From positions 1 through 32,856 of the forward strand of contig CANJZW010000055.1 of assembly GCA_947479475.1 (NCBI GenBank): DNA of 32,856 bases. Direction: 5' to 3'. The stretch is from Chthoniobacteraceae bacterium. Lineage in GTDB: Bacteria > Verrucomicrobiota > Verrucomicrobiia > Chthoniobacterales > Chthoniobacteraceae. A program made the position numbers and the translations under genes. Below the pieces are notes generated by a model that ran no database searches, was not told the origin of the DNA, and saw only the letters and a list, made by a program, of their open reading frames with translations. Each line of letters begins with the position of its first letter. Within the stretch, counting starts at the first letter, position 1. Of the stretch, positions 17,776-26,446 are shown piece by piece.

Positions 17776-18267
17776 ATGTATTGCTCCAAATGCGGTGCTC
17801 TCGAAGACAAGGTAATTGACTCCCGTCCGTCCAAGGACGGGAAGAGCATTCGTCGGCGGAGAGAGTGCGTCAGTTGCGCCTTTCGTTACACGACCTACGA
17901 GCAAATCGAACAGACGGAGATGCGTGTCGTCAAACGTGATGGCCGGTCTGAACCGTTGGAAAAGAAAAAAATGATCAGCGGGATGCTGAAAGCCTGCGAA
18001 AAACGGCCGGTCACGCTCGAAATGATCGAAGCTTCCGTTGAGGATATCATTTCCTCCCTCGAAGCAGGTTTGGAGAGGGAGCTTTCCAGTAGAACCGTCG
18101 GGGCCAAAGTGATGGAAGCTTTGCACGGTTTAGATGAAATCGCCTACGTGCGTTACGCATCCGTGTACAGACAGTTTGAAGATCTCGGGGAATTTATCGA
18201 CGAAATCCAGCAACTCGGCACCCGGCCGAAACGAAGCGCACTTCAAACCGAAATGTTTAAAGCATGA
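17776..18267 (+). CDS. nrdR: Transcriptional repressor NrdR
   Basis: NrdR represses ribonucleotide reductase genes in response to ATP/dATP. The 163-residue protein has a zinc ribbon with Cys3, Cys6, Cys31 and Cys34 (MYCSKCGALEDKVIDSRPSK, RRRECVSCAFRYTTYEQIE) followed by an ATP-cone (VVKRDGRSEPLEKKKMISGM, then RPVTLEMIEASVEDI, then VGAKVMEALHGLDEIAYVRY). Length is normal, with a short extra tail. Its stop overlaps the ATG of the next gene by four bases (ATGA at 18264). No ribonucleotide reductase gene is in the window, so its targets lie elsewhere. Confidence 0.96.
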   Translation: MYCSKCGALEDKVIDSRPSKDGKSIRRRRECVSCAFRYTTYEQIEQTEMRVVKRDGRSEPLEKKKMISGMLKACEKRPVTLEMIEASVEDIISSLEAGLERELSSRTVGAKVMEALHGLDEIAYVRYASVYRQFEDLGEFIDEIQQLGTRPKRSALQTEMFKA

Positions 18268-18821
18268 TATACATTCGCGAACAGCCGCCTTTGATCGAAC
18301 TTGGTTCCGGAGCGGTCGCGCTGGACTCCTCGTGGCTGGAACACTGTTTGGAAGAAGCCGCCTTTGCCGCAGGATATCCAGAATGGCCTGCGGCAGACGT
18401 TGCCCGCAGTGTGACCGCCTTCCTGCTCGCACAGCGCACGCCAAAGCCGTTTTCCTTCGAAGGCTTTACCACAGCCGTCCAAAACGTTCTCAAGGGCATC
18501 GGTTACGATGAGGTCGCCCCCCATTTCCTGCAGGACGGCATGGAGGTGCGATACTCGCTTCTTGAAGTTGCCGAGGACCTGCCCCCCGGATTTGAGCTCG
18601 GCCTCTTCCGTGCATGCGGCGACCTCTGCGTCCGCCTTCTCTCAAGCGGAGTCGTGACGCGGATTTGCCTGGATGATCTTCGGCCCGCGGTGAAGCGGGT
18701 GCTTGCCCGATCCCACTGGAGCCCAAGCTGCGAGGTCCTGGCAAACGAACTCGTGGAGTTCCTTCGCGAAAGCCTTTGTAAAATATCCACCACAAAGCCT
18801 TTAACGTTCTCGATCCGTTGA
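18264..18821 (+). CDS. Unknown protein translationally coupled to nrdR
   Basis: I do not recognise this 185-residue protein by name. It has no signal peptide or membrane segment and is acidic and helical. The segment of about residues 17-85 (VALDSSWLEHCLEEAAFAAG, then DVARSVTAFLLAQ, then FTTAVQNVLKGIGYDEVAPH) has the helix pattern of an ATP-cone: a 'LE.ALEEA' helix, a conserved middle helix, then a G-[YH]-x-E-[VI]-A ending. This is only a visual likeness, and the usual V.KRDG start is absent. The second half (FELGLFRACGDLCVRLLSSG, VTRICLDDLRPAVKRVL) may be a separate small domain. The ATGA overlap with nrdR implies a shared message and perhaps a joint role in dNTP-linked control. The hit gene follows after three bases. 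Confidence 0.75.
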   Translation: MIYIREQPPLIELGSGAVALDSSWLEHCLEEAAFAAGYPEWPAADVARSVTAFLLAQRTPKPFSFEGFTTAVQNVLKGIGYDEVAPHFLQDGMEVRYSLLEVAEDLPPGFELGLFRACGDLCVRLLSSGVVTRICLDDLRPAVKRVLARSHWSPSCEVLANELVEFLRESLCKISTTKPLTFSIR

Positions 18822-18824
18822 ACT

Positions 18825-19163
18825 ATGACTCTTTTTGAAAAAATCATAGCCCGCGAAATCCCTGCTCAGATTATTGCGGAGGGGAACGATTGGCTCGCCT
18901 TCCACGACATCAGCCCACAGGCGCCAGTGCATGTGTTAGTCATCCCAAAAAAAGCAATTCCCCGGCTGGGTGAAGCGGCACCGGAAGATGTTCAACTTCT
19001 CGGCACACTGCTCCTGGCAGTGCAGGAGGTGGCCCGTAAACTTGGTCTTGCTGAAACAGGCTTTCGCGTTGTGATCAACCACGGCCGCGACGGCGGTGAA
19101 ACCGTCCCTCACTTGCATATCCACATCTTGGGCGGCCGTCCCCTCTCCTGGCCTCCGGGATAA
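18825..19163 (+). CDS. HIT-family nucleotide-binding hydrolase (Hint-like)
   Basis: The 112-residue protein is a complete HIT-domain protein. It begins MTLFEKIIAREIPAQIIAEG, has FHDISPQAPVHVLVIPKK in the middle and ends with the histidine triad HLHIHILGGRPLSWPPG, whose central His is the expected nucleophile. Such Hint/HinT proteins hydrolyse nucleoside phosphoramidates such as AMP-lysine or aminoacyl adenylates in the cytoplasm. It starts three bases after the upstream stop and probably belongs to the nrdR transcript. Its last 89 bases overlap, on the other strand, the 3' end of yraN. Confidence 0.94.
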   Translation: MTLFEKIIAREIPAQIIAEGNDWLAFHDISPQAPVHVLVIPKKAIPRLGEAAPEDVQLLGTLLLAVQEVARKLGLAETGFRVVINHGRDGGETVPHLHIHILGGRPLSWPPG

Positions 19164-19647
19164 AGGATCCTGCGCCCTGTTCAAAGCGCTCTTCATCGAT
19201 GAACGCATCCATCAAGTGATGAATGTTCCATTTCCCGTCCTGAAACAGAACCTCCACGACATCGAATCGTGCGGTGACTCCCTCAACCTCTAGTTGGGAT
19301 AACCAGCATTGCGCAGCCAGAATCAGCCGGCGTTGTTTCCGCCGATTCACCGCAGAAGAAGGGGCCCCGTGTTCTTCTGTTTTCCGCGATTTTACTTCGA
19401 CAAAAATCACAAGAGGGCGCTGACGATCCCGGCACACCAAGTCCACCTCCCCACCCACGGCGGGCCTGAAGTTGTGATAAAGAATTTTGTAACCCTGCTT
19501 TTTTAAAAACAGCTCGGCGCGCTTTTCTCCCTCCCGCCCAAAGGCTTTTGGATCGCTCGAACAGCGTTCGCGCCAAGGCAGGTTAAAAGGGCAAAGACAA
19601 CTGCTTAACCGGCGCAAAGCTTCGCCGATGGTGCGGAGTAGGTCCAT
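19075..19647 (-). CDS. yraN: YraN/UPF0102-family protein, Holliday-junction-resolvase-like fold
   Basis: The 190-residue protein contains the YraN domain at about residues 33-145: FGREGEKRAELFLKKQGYKI, then NFRPAVGGEVDLVCRD, then VFVEVKSRK in the form IFVEVKSRKTEEHGAPSSAV, then FDVVEVLF. GEVDLV and EVK form the nuclease-like acidic triad of this fold, though no activity is firmly known for the family. The start is uncertain. ATG 19647 (MDLLRTIGEALRRLSSCLCP) has a weak GTGAG upstream and gives an extra N-terminal segment overlapping rnhB by 65 bases. About 35 residues at the C-terminus go beyond the normal family end and lie opposite the hit gene. The rplS-rnhB-yraN order is common in bacteria. 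Confidence 0.85.
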   Translation of the reverse strand: MDLLRTIGEALRRLSSCLCPFNLPWRERCSSDPKAFGREGEKRAELFLKKQGYKILYHNFRPAVGGEVDLVCRDRQRPLVIFVEVKSRKTEEHGAPSSAVNRRKQRRLILAAQCWLSQLEVEGVTARFDVVEVLFQDGKWNIHHLMDAFIDEERFEQGAGSFIPEARRGDGRPRCGYASEGRFHRRRGRG

Positions 19648-20206
19648 ACTCACGCAATCGCGCCAGATGCAGCGCCGTTCCGTATCCCTTATGCTGGGCA
19701 AACCCGTACTGGGGAAATTCGGCGTCGATTTCCATCATGGTGCGGTCTCGGATCACTTTGGCGCAGACACTCGCGGCCGCGATGCTCAAACTGAGTCCAT
19801 CTCCGCCCACAAGCGCAGTTTGAGGCCGGGGAAAAGGATGAACGGGAAGCCCGTCAATGAGTACGTGGTCCACGTTCACAGGCAGTTTGAGAACTGCGCG
19901 CCTCATTCCTTCGTGGGTCGCGCGAAGAATATTTAGACGGTCAATTTCTTCAACCCCGACTTCAACAACCGCCCATACCAAGTGAGGATCGGTGCTGATT
20001 TCCTCGAAAATCTCTTCCCGTACTTTTGCGGAAAGCTTTTTGGAATCGTTAAGACGAGGATGAGAAAATCCCTCTGGAAGGATCATTGCAGCCACCAGAA
20101 GAGGGCCGGCAAGCGGTCCGCGACCGGCCTCGTCCACGCCGGCTACCGTTAAAAAACCAGCGGCGCGGAGCAACGCCTCGTGATCAAGGGTGCACCGCGC
20201 CGCCAT
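19583..20206 (-). CDS. rnhB: Ribonuclease HII
   Basis: RNase HII removes ribonucleotides misincorporated into DNA and degrades RNA-DNA hybrids. The 207-residue protein has the four metal-binding acids in context: Asp25 and Glu26 (VAGVDEAGRGPLAGP), Asp118 (HVLIDGLPVHPF) and Asp136 (VGGDGLSLSIAAASVCAKVI), followed by RDR and the tail motif GFAQHKGYGTALHLARLREY and HHRRSFAPVKQL. ATG 20206 is upstream of the conserved domain by the usual distance. It lies 25 bases after rplS and overlaps yraN. Confidence 0.96.
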   Translation of the reverse strand: MAARCTLDHEALLRAAGFLTVAGVDEAGRGPLAGPLLVAAMILPEGFSHPRLNDSKKLSAKVREEIFEEISTDPHLVWAVVEVGVEEIDRLNILRATHEGMRRAVLKLPVNVDHVLIDGLPVHPFPRPQTALVGGDGLSLSIAAASVCAKVIRDRTMMEIDAEFPQYGFAQHKGYGTALHLARLREYGPTPHHRRSFAPVKQLSLPF

Positions 20207-20231
20207 CGTTAAATTCGGTTAAAGGCCGGAA

Positions 20232-20582
20232 CTACCGGGCCTTTTCGCGCACTGCCATCGCCTGTTTCCCCTTGCGCAAGCGCAGGTAGTTCAGTTTGGA
20301 ACGGCGGGCCGTGCCCTGTGTTTCCACTTCCACCTTCGCAACACGCGGGGAGTGAAGCGGGAAAACACGCTCAACACCTTCGCCGTAAGAAATGCGGCGG
20401 ACCGTGAAACTCTGATTCATCAGAGTTCCTTTTTTGCCGATGACGATACCGGCGTAAATCTGAATACGCTCCTTATCGCCCTCGACGACCCGAGTGTGGA
20501 CACGTACGGCATCACCCACGTTGAACGGGGCGATATCCTGCTTCATTTGCTCCTGATTAATCTTGGCGATAATAGCTGACAT
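20232..20582 (-). CDS. rplS: 50S ribosomal protein L19
   Basis: The 116-residue product matches bL19: INQEQMKQDIAPFNVGDAVR, RIQIYAGIVIGKKGTLMNQS, FTVRRISYGEGVERVFPLHS, PRVAKVEVETQGTARRSKLN and YLRLRKGKQAMA. L19 sits at the 30S-50S interface. ATG 20582 is set by GGAGGA eight bases upstream and by the known N-terminus. Longer in-frame extensions have no support. rplS is more usually downstream of rpsP-rimM-trmD. Here recN lies upstream with a 118-base gap that may hold its promoter or leader. Confidence 0.97.
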   Translation of the reverse strand: MSAIIAKINQEQMKQDIAPFNVGDAVRVHTRVVEGDKERIQIYAGIVIGKKGTLMNQSFTVRRISYGEGVERVFPLHSPRVAKVEVETQGTARRSKLNYLRLRKGKQAMAVREKAR

Positions 20583-20700
20583 AGACAGATCCTCCGATGA
20601 GGTTTTTTGAAAGGGGTGGAGAGTTAACGCTCTTCCATTCGGAAAGGCAACCAAATTTCAATCAAGTTGTCGAAAAGCTGGTTGAAGCACATTCCCTCGC

Positions 20701-22398
20701 TCAGCTGGCATTTGACTTCGCCAAAAGCGTATAGGCCAACCCCAACGCGGAGTCTGATTTGCCACCAAGCATTCGGGCGATTTCCTCGGCGCGTTCCTGC
20801 CCGATCACCTCCTCCAGAAGTGAAACAGTCCGTCCACTCGAGTAGTCTTTGCTGACCACAAAATGATGCGATGCCTTTGAGGCGACCTGAGGAAGATGGG
20901 AGATACACAGAACCTGCCTCGCTTCGCCGAGCGCCTGCATTTTCGCTCCGACTGCATGCGCGATTTCTCCTCCGACGTTGGCGTCAATTTCGTCAAAAAC
21001 GAGTAGCGGAATCGTGTCCTGTTCAGCCAGAGCACTTTTGACAGCCAGCATCACGCGTGAAGTTTCACCGCTTGAAGCGATTGCACGAAGCGGTTTGGCG
21101 GGTTCACCGGGATTTGGGGCAAAAAGAAACTCAACGGCTTCCATTCCAAAAGAACCCGGCTGGGAAAGCGCCTCAAGATGAACCGCAAATTCGGCGCGCT
21201 TAAACCCAAGATCTTTAAGATGCGACATGATCCCCTTTGCCAAAGGAAGGGCCGCCTTTTCGCGCACCGCGCGAAGCGTCTTCCCTGATTGCTCCAGGTC
21301 AGAAGTGATCTTGGCCAGTTCTGCGTGAAGCCGTGCCCGCTCCTCCGCACGTGAGTTCAACTTCTGGTAACGTTCCGCTGCAGATTCCCCGTGGGCGATA
21401 ATGCTTTCCACCGTGTTGCCGTATTTGCGCTTGAGGGATTCAATCAAGTTTACTCGCTCTTCCAACCGATGAAGATGTTCTGGATCCAACTCCAGACCTT
21501 CGCCGTAACGCTGCAATTCGGAGGCAAGCTCTTCCAACTCTGTCACAGCACGGACATGCGCGGCAGTGAGCGAAGCGGCGGATGGATCCAGCCGTTCGAT
21601 TTCACGCAGCGAACGCGCGACGCCAGCGACTTTGACAAGCGCCGCGTCATCGGCGTCGACCAACTTCAGCAACACCTGTTTTGAGAGTTCGAGAATCCTC
21701 TTTGCTTGCGTTGCAACCGTATACCGGGCAAGCAATTCCTCTTCTTCGCCGGCCTTCAAACCAGCCGCTTCGATTTCTGTCGCTTGAAAAAGTAAAAGCG
21801 CACACTCGCGTTCAAAAGCGGCATCATCCCCGTGCAATGCATCGAGGGCGCGTTCCACTTCGGCGCGGCGTTTAAACACTGCGGAGTAGGCCGCGAGAGG
21901 TGTGGCAGCGTTGGCAAAAGAATCCAACAAGGTGCGCTGCAAATCAGGAGAGAGAATTGATTGATGGTCGTGTGGGCCGTGGAGGTCCACCAACCCGTTG
22001 CCCAGAACCTTGAGCACGGCCAGTGTGGTGGCACTGCCGTTGATGAACTGGCGGTTGATCCCCGCCCCTGTAAGCACCCGTTTAATCAAAAGCTGGCCAT
22101 CTTCGCACGGCTCCAACCCCAACTCAGCTAATTGACCATCCAACAAAACAGGATTCTGCACCTCAAAAACACCCTCGACCGTGCAGGAGTCTTCCCCTGA
22201 ACGAATGAGGGACTTGTCTGCCCTTTCACCCACAAGCAGTTTTAACGCCCCTACGATAATCGATTTTCCAGCCCCCGTCTCCCCAGTGACAACGGTAAAA
22301 CCCGTTCCAGGAGACCAAGTAAGATCTTCTACGAGGGCAAGATTTCGGATGCGGACTGAAGATAACCGTACAGGAGTCACAGAGTCAGAATACACCAT
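20701..22398 (-). CDS. recN: DNA repair protein RecN
   Basis: RecN is an SMC-like ATPase that acts at double-strand breaks. The 565-residue protein has Walker A at residues 39-46 (GETGAGKS), a long coiled-coil middle (about 150-370, rich in Glu/Ala/Leu/Arg), the ABC signature region SSGETSRVMLAVKSALAEQD and Walker B PLLVFDEIDANVGGEIA, then LCISHLPQVASKASHHFVVS with the H-loop. Length is normal. ATG 22398 begins MVYSDSVTPVRLSSVRIRNL; homologues usually start near VRIRNL, so a few residues may be extra. No LexA-like box is obvious upstream. A 17-bp tandem repeat lies 68-132 bases before the start. Confidence 0.95.
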   Translation of the reverse strand: MVYSDSVTPVRLSSVRIRNLALVEDLTWSPGTGFTVVTGETGAGKSIIVGALKLLVGERADKSLIRSGEDSCTVEGVFEVQNPVLLDGQLAELGLEPCEDGQLLIKRVLTGAGINRQFINGSATTLAVLKVLGNGLVDLHGPHDHQSILSPDLQRTLLDSFANAATPLAAYSAVFKRRAEVERALDALHGDDAAFERECALLLFQATEIEAAGLKAGEEEELLARYTVATQAKRILELSKQVLLKLVDADDAALVKVAGVARSLREIERLDPSAASLTAAHVRAVTELEELASELQRYGEGLELDPEHLHRLEERVNLIESLKRKYGNTVESIIAHGESAAERYQKLNSRAEERARLHAELAKITSDLEQSGKTLRAVREKAALPLAKGIMSHLKDLGFKRAEFAVHLEALSQPGSFGMEAVEFLFAPNPGEPAKPLRAIASSGETSRVMLAVKSALAEQDTIPLLVFDEIDANVGGEIAHAVGAKMQALGEARQVLCISHLPQVASKASHHFVVSKDYSSGRTVSLLEEVIGQERAEEIARMLGGKSDSALGLAYTLLAKSNAS

Positions 22399-22465
22399 TC
22401 ACACAGCCGGTCATCAACACACATTGCTAGGGTCCTTTAAGACAAAACCAGAATATCCCGCGTCG

Positions 22466-22530
22466 CCCTGCTCCAGCAAAGCCCCTGCTCCAGCAAAGCC
22501 CCTGCTCCAGCAAAGCCCCTGCTCCAGCAA
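22466..22530. repeat. 17-bp tandem repeat, 3.8 copies, between kup and recN
   Basis: The unit CCCTGCTCCAGCAAAGC occurs at 22466-22482, 22483-22499 and 22500-22516, with a 14-base partial copy at 22517-22530. Copies are identical, which points to recent slippage expansion. It begins 17 bases beyond the kup stop and sits 68-132 bases before the recN start, so copy number could affect the recN leader or promoter. Confidence 0.95.
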
Positions 22531-22547
22531 GCTCCTTGATCTGCGAG

Positions 22548-24464
22548 TTAGATGGCAACACGCATCCCCAACTCCACAACACGGCCTTCAGGCAAACGGA
22601 AGTAGGTGCCGGGAGGCTCTGCCACGCGAGAGAGAAACGCGAACAATGTTTCCCGCCACAAGGCCATTCCTCTCTCTTTGGAAGGCACGATGGTTTCGCG
22701 TCCGAGGAAAAAGGTGACTTGTTCGGGGTTGCAGTCGAAGTCGTAGTAATGTTTGGCCCGCCGCATCAACTGAGGAACGTTGGGTTCTTGGAGAAAGCCA
22801 TAGTGTCCGCTCAAACGCCAGAAGCCTGGGGCTAACTCTACCAGTTCCACTTGTTTGCTGGGGGACACAAAGGGATGGTCGTCTGTCACGATCGTCATGA
22901 AAATGACTCTCTCATGAAGCACTTTATTGTGTTTCATGTTGTGCATGAGCGCATTCGGGGCCCGGTGCGAGTTGGCGGACATAAACACGGCGGTTCCCTG
23001 CACCCGGATCAGCCGTTCGGAATTTTTCAAACTTTCAATCAGCTCGTCCTGATCGAAGGTCGCGCGATCGAGACTTTTGCGCACCAGATTCCGCCCGGTG
23101 CACCAAGTGGTCATGAGCGTGAACAAAACCGCGCCCACGGCAAGTGGCAGCCAGCCGCCATCCAAAATTTTTAGCGCATTTGCACCGAAAAATGCACCCT
23201 CGATAGTCAGTGCGATCAGCACAATCGGCAATGCCTGGTTCAGATCCCACCCCCACTGGTATCGGGCGGCGAAAAAGAAAAGAATGGTGGTGACCATCAT
23301 CGTCAGCGTCACCGCGATTCCATAGGCAGCTGCTAACGCCGTTGAAGAACCAAAGGTTTGCACGAGAATCAGACAAGCGATCATCAACATCCAGTTGATG
23401 GTGGGAATGTAGATCTGACCCCGCGTGTGGGCCGAGGTGTGCCGGATCCCAAGCCGGGGCAGGTACCCGAGCTGGATCGCCTGCAGCGTTAGGGAATACG
23501 TTCCAGTGATCAGCGCCTGACTCGCGATCACTGTGGCCGCAGCTGCCAGAATCACCATCGGGATCAGAGCCCAACTTGGAAACAGGGCAAAAAAAGGGCT
23601 GAAATCTTCGTTATGCATCAGGTCCGGTTTGTCACGGACCATCACTCTCAGGAGAGCGCTCTGCCCCAGATAATTTAAAAACAGGCAGGGGAAAACGAGC
23701 ACGAACCACCCGATCCGGATAGGCTTCACCCCAAAGTGACCCATGTCCGCGTAGAGCGCCTCCCCTCCGGTGACGACAAGAAAGACGCCGCCGAGCACAA
23801 AAAACGCCTTTGTTCCGCCGTGTGTGAACAATTCGATGGCGTACCTCGGGTTCACACACGCAAACACACCGGGATCCTGGATGATCCAACGGATACCGCC
23901 CAACGCGATCGCCAGAAACCAAATCACGGTAACCGGGCCGAACCAGCGTCCCACCTTTTCCGAGCCCGCTCGCTGCACAGAAAAGAGGCCGATGAGAATG
24001 GCGATCGTTATCGGAACGACGTAGGGCTTGAAGATCGGCGTGATCACATTGAGCCCCTCAACAGCGCTCAACACCGAGATGGCTGGCGTGATAATACCGT
24101 CCCCGAAAAGCAGGGCGGCCCCCGCAACACCCGTGAGTAAAAGAACGCCACGTGCCTTGGTGTCGATCCCCAGCTTTTCAACAGCGAGAGAGAGGAGCGC
24201 AAGAATGCCCCCTTCCCCGTTGCGGTCCGCCTTCATCACGAAAAGCAGATACTTGACTGTGACGATCAGCGTGAGCGTCCAGAAAATAAGGGACATCACT
24301 CCGAGCACGTTTTCCGGACTTGCAGGAACTCCGTGGTGCCCAGTGAAGCATTCCTTGAGGGAATAGATAGGGCTCGTGCCGATGTCACCAAAAACGACGC
24401 CCAGCGCACCGATGACGAGGGCGGAGGTTGGTGGCCGATGCTCCGCAGCGTGATTATGATTCAT
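22548..24464 (-). CDS. kup: KUP-family potassium uptake transporter
   Basis: Kup is a K+/H+ symporter of the inner membrane. The 638-residue protein opens with the family motif ALGVVFGDIGTSPIYSLKEC and has about 12 membrane segments in the first 440 residues, including GAALLFGDGIITPAISVLSA, AFFVLGGVFLVVTGGEALYA and DMGHFGVKPIRIGWF. A cytoplasmic C-terminal domain (HERVIFMTIVTDDHPFV, SGHYGFLQEPNVPQLM, TFFLGRETIVP) follows. Length is usual. ATG 24464 begins MNHNHAAEHRPP just before the first motif. It is followed on the same strand by recN, but the 149-base gap with a tandem repeat suggests a separate unit. Confidence 0.95.
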   Translation of the reverse strand: MNHNHAAEHRPPTSALVIGALGVVFGDIGTSPIYSLKECFTGHHGVPASPENVLGVMSLIFWTLTLIVTVKYLLFVMKADRNGEGGILALLSLAVEKLGIDTKARGVLLLTGVAGAALLFGDGIITPAISVLSAVEGLNVITPIFKPYVVPITIAILIGLFSVQRAGSEKVGRWFGPVTVIWFLAIALGGIRWIIQDPGVFACVNPRYAIELFTHGGTKAFFVLGGVFLVVTGGEALYADMGHFGVKPIRIGWFVLVFPCLFLNYLGQSALLRVMVRDKPDLMHNEDFSPFFALFPSWALIPMVILAAAATVIASQALITGTYSLTLQAIQLGYLPRLGIRHTSAHTRGQIYIPTINWMLMIACLILVQTFGSSTALAAAYGIAVTLTMMVTTILFFFAARYQWGWDLNQALPIVLIALTIEGAFFGANALKILDGGWLPLAVGAVLFTLMTTWCTGRNLVRKSLDRATFDQDELIESLKNSERLIRVQGTAVFMSANSHRAPNALMHNMKHNKVLHERVIFMTIVTDDHPFVSPSKQVELVELAPGFWRLSGHYGFLQEPNVPQLMRRAKHYYDFDCNPEQVTFFLGRETIVPSKERGMALWRETLFAFLSRVAEPPGTYFRLPEGRVVELGMRVAI

Positions 24465-24631
24465 TTGAGTTGCACCGCCTTTGACGCAGCGGTTCGCTAA
24501 TGAAAAGCAGTCTGGGCCGTTTCAAACAAGAAATTAACGTTTCAGGACCACAATCCAAACGGTTTTTACCGCCCTCCAGAAACCCTAGTCCTTCCCGGAG
24601 GATCCCAGGACTGAGACAGAAACGTGAAAAG

Positions 24632-24705
24632 TGGTTACCCGGCATGGATTCGAACCATGGCTAAGGGCTCCAAAGGCCCCTGTGCTACCGTTACACCACC
24701 GGGTA
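24632..24705 (-). tRNA. tRNA-Gln (anticodon UUG), CCA encoded
   Basis: Read on the minus strand, the acceptor arms TACCCGG and CCGGGTA pair fully. The anticodon stem GGGGC/GCCCT encloses the loop CTTTGGA with anticodon TTG. The T-arm CATGG-TTCGAAT-CCATG is perfect, and the D-loop has AACGGTAGCA. Discriminator A and CCA (24634-24632) follow in the DNA. The gene lies alone between gpmI and kup. Confidence 0.95.
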
Positions 24706-24828
24706 GTGGCCGCAATCGTGCGAGAGGGTGATTAAAGCACTGCTTAAGCGTCCTCTGCAAATGGGAAATCTATTTCATCACAAAATGCCGAGTTGCGGGA
24801 ACCCAATTCCGTGAAGGCACCGCTTTGA

Positions 24829-26373
24829 TCAGGCGTGCTTTTTTTCCAAAAGACTGCACCCTGTCATCTCCTCAGGCTTTTCGACGCCAAGAAGATCCAA
24901 CAAGGTGGGAGCAACATCTGCTAGGATCCCGGGGCGGCAGCGGATATTCGAGGCATCGGCTCCCACGTAAACCAGATGCACAAGATTAGTCGTATGCGCT
25001 GTATGCGGGGAGCCATCAGGGTTGAGCATCTGTTCGCAGTTCCCATGGTCCGCCGTGATGAGGAGGCGTCCGCCCAGCGACAACGCTGTTTCCACCACCT
25101 CCTTGACGCTGGCATCAATTGTTTCGACCGCCTTGATTCCTGCCGCCAAAACCCCTGTGTGTCCAACCATGTCTGGATTTGCAAAATTCAGAATCACAAG
25201 ATCATACTGGCCCATCAATGCGGTCACTTTGGCGGTCACCTCGTGAGCGCTCATCTCCGGCTTGAGGTCATAGGTGGCCACGTCCTTGGGCGAAGGAACG
25301 ATGACGCGCTCCTCCCCGTCAAACTGCTGCTCCACGCCGCCATTGAAGAAATAAGTGACATGCGGGTACTTCTCCGTTTCGGCAATCCGCATCTGTTTTA
25401 GCCCCGCCCGGCTCACCACCTCACCGAGAATATTTGTCAGGCTTTGCGGCGCAAACACCACGGGGACACCATAAGTCCGATCGTATTCGGTCAGCGTCAC
25501 GAAATGAATGTCGGGCGTTACCTCCCGATCGAATCCATCAAACTCCTTGTTTAAAAACGCGACAGATAACTGCCGGCCTCGGTCCGCGCGGAAATTGAAG
25601 AAAAACACCACGTCGCCATCCCTGATGCGCTGTTCGTCGGCGTGCGCAAGGATGAGGGGTTGCAGAAACTCGTCAGTCTCGCCTGCGGCGTAACGCGCGC
25701 GGAGCTCCTCAGGAGCGGATCCCGCCGCCTTCTGACCTCTCCCAAGGACGATTGCGTCCCACGCCAGCTTGTTGCGCTCCCAGCGCTTATCACGATCCAT
25801 CGCAAAATACCGCCCGATGACCGTCGCGACCACCGCGCCCGTCGGCTTCAGCCCAGCCTCAAGCTGCGTCAGATATTCCGCACCACCCGTGGGTGATGTG
25901 TCCCGGCCGTCACTAATGGCGTGCACGAGGATATCGTCAACGCCTGCGGCCTTTGCAGCCTCAGCCAGGGCCACCAAATGCCTCCAGTGGCTGTGCACTC
26001 CACCGTCGGAAACAAGCCCGAGGAAGTGCAACCGGCGCCCCTTGGCGGCCGCGAAGGTTTCTTTGAGCACTGGCATTGCAGCCAGTTTATGCTCTCTAAT
26101 GCAAAGATTTATCCTCGTAAGGTCTTGATAAACGATCCGCCCGGCGCCCAAATTGAGATGCCCTACTTCGGAGTTCCCCATCTGTCCTTCGGGCAGACCC
26201 ACGTCTTCGCCGCTGGCAGAAAGCGTGGAGTGTGGGTATTGGGCGTAGAGCGCGTCGTGGAAGGGCGTGTGGGCCAGAAGTGTGGCATCCCCATTGGCGA
26301 CCGCCGCAGCGCGTCCGCCCGGTTGAATCCCCCATCCATCTCTGATCACTAGAACTACGGGTTGTTTTGACAT
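24829..26373 (-). CDS. gpmI: 2,3-bisphosphoglycerate-independent phosphoglycerate mutase
   Basis: GpmI interconverts 3- and 2-phosphoglycerate in glycolysis using two Mn ions. The 514-residue protein has the metal Asp in VLVIRDGWGIQP, the phospho-serine in EGQMGNSEVGHLNLGAGRIV, the mobile-domain signature SDGGVHSHWRHLVALAEAAK and HAISDGRDTSP, and the second metal set NFANPDMVGHTGV and ITADHGNCEQML, with HTTNLVHLVYVG near the end. Length is normal. ATG 26373 (MSKQPVVLVIRDGWG) is the standard start. A 14-bp palindrome lies 74-87 bases upstream. Confidence 0.96.
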   Translation of the reverse strand: MSKQPVVLVIRDGWGIQPGGRAAAVANGDATLLAHTPFHDALYAQYPHSTLSASGEDVGLPEGQMGNSEVGHLNLGAGRIVYQDLTRINLCIREHKLAAMPVLKETFAAAKGRRLHFLGLVSDGGVHSHWRHLVALAEAAKAAGVDDILVHAISDGRDTSPTGGAEYLTQLEAGLKPTGAVVATVIGRYFAMDRDKRWERNKLAWDAIVLGRGQKAAGSAPEELRARYAAGETDEFLQPLILAHADEQRIRDGDVVFFFNFRADRGRQLSVAFLNKEFDGFDREVTPDIHFVTLTEYDRTYGVPVVFAPQSLTNILGEVVSRAGLKQMRIAETEKYPHVTYFFNGGVEQQFDGEERVIVPSPKDVATYDLKPEMSAHEVTAKVTALMGQYDLVILNFANPDMVGHTGVLAAGIKAVETIDASVKEVVETALSLGGRLLITADHGNCEQMLNPDGSPHTAHTTNLVHLVYVGADASNIRCRPGILADVAPTLLDLLGVEKPEEMTGCSLLEKKHA

Positions 26374-26446
26374 ACTCTTTCAGATGCCCTCAAAAACGGC
26401 GCGGAAGAAGGGAAAAATGCGAGGGTGCTGCTTTAGAATCAAATTA

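Noticed and set aside
18490..18847. Minus-strand genes opposite the nrdR-coupled gene
   Set aside because: Open frames exist but are Arg/Pro/Gly-rich antisense shadows of a well-coupled plus-strand gene.
22466..22530. CRISPR array
   Set aside because: The 17-bp units are directly adjacent with no spacers, so it is a simple tandem repeat.
24529..24631. Intrinsic terminator after tRNA-Gln
   Set aside because: A short AGTCC/GGACT pairing is present but is loose and lacks a U-tract, so it is not called.
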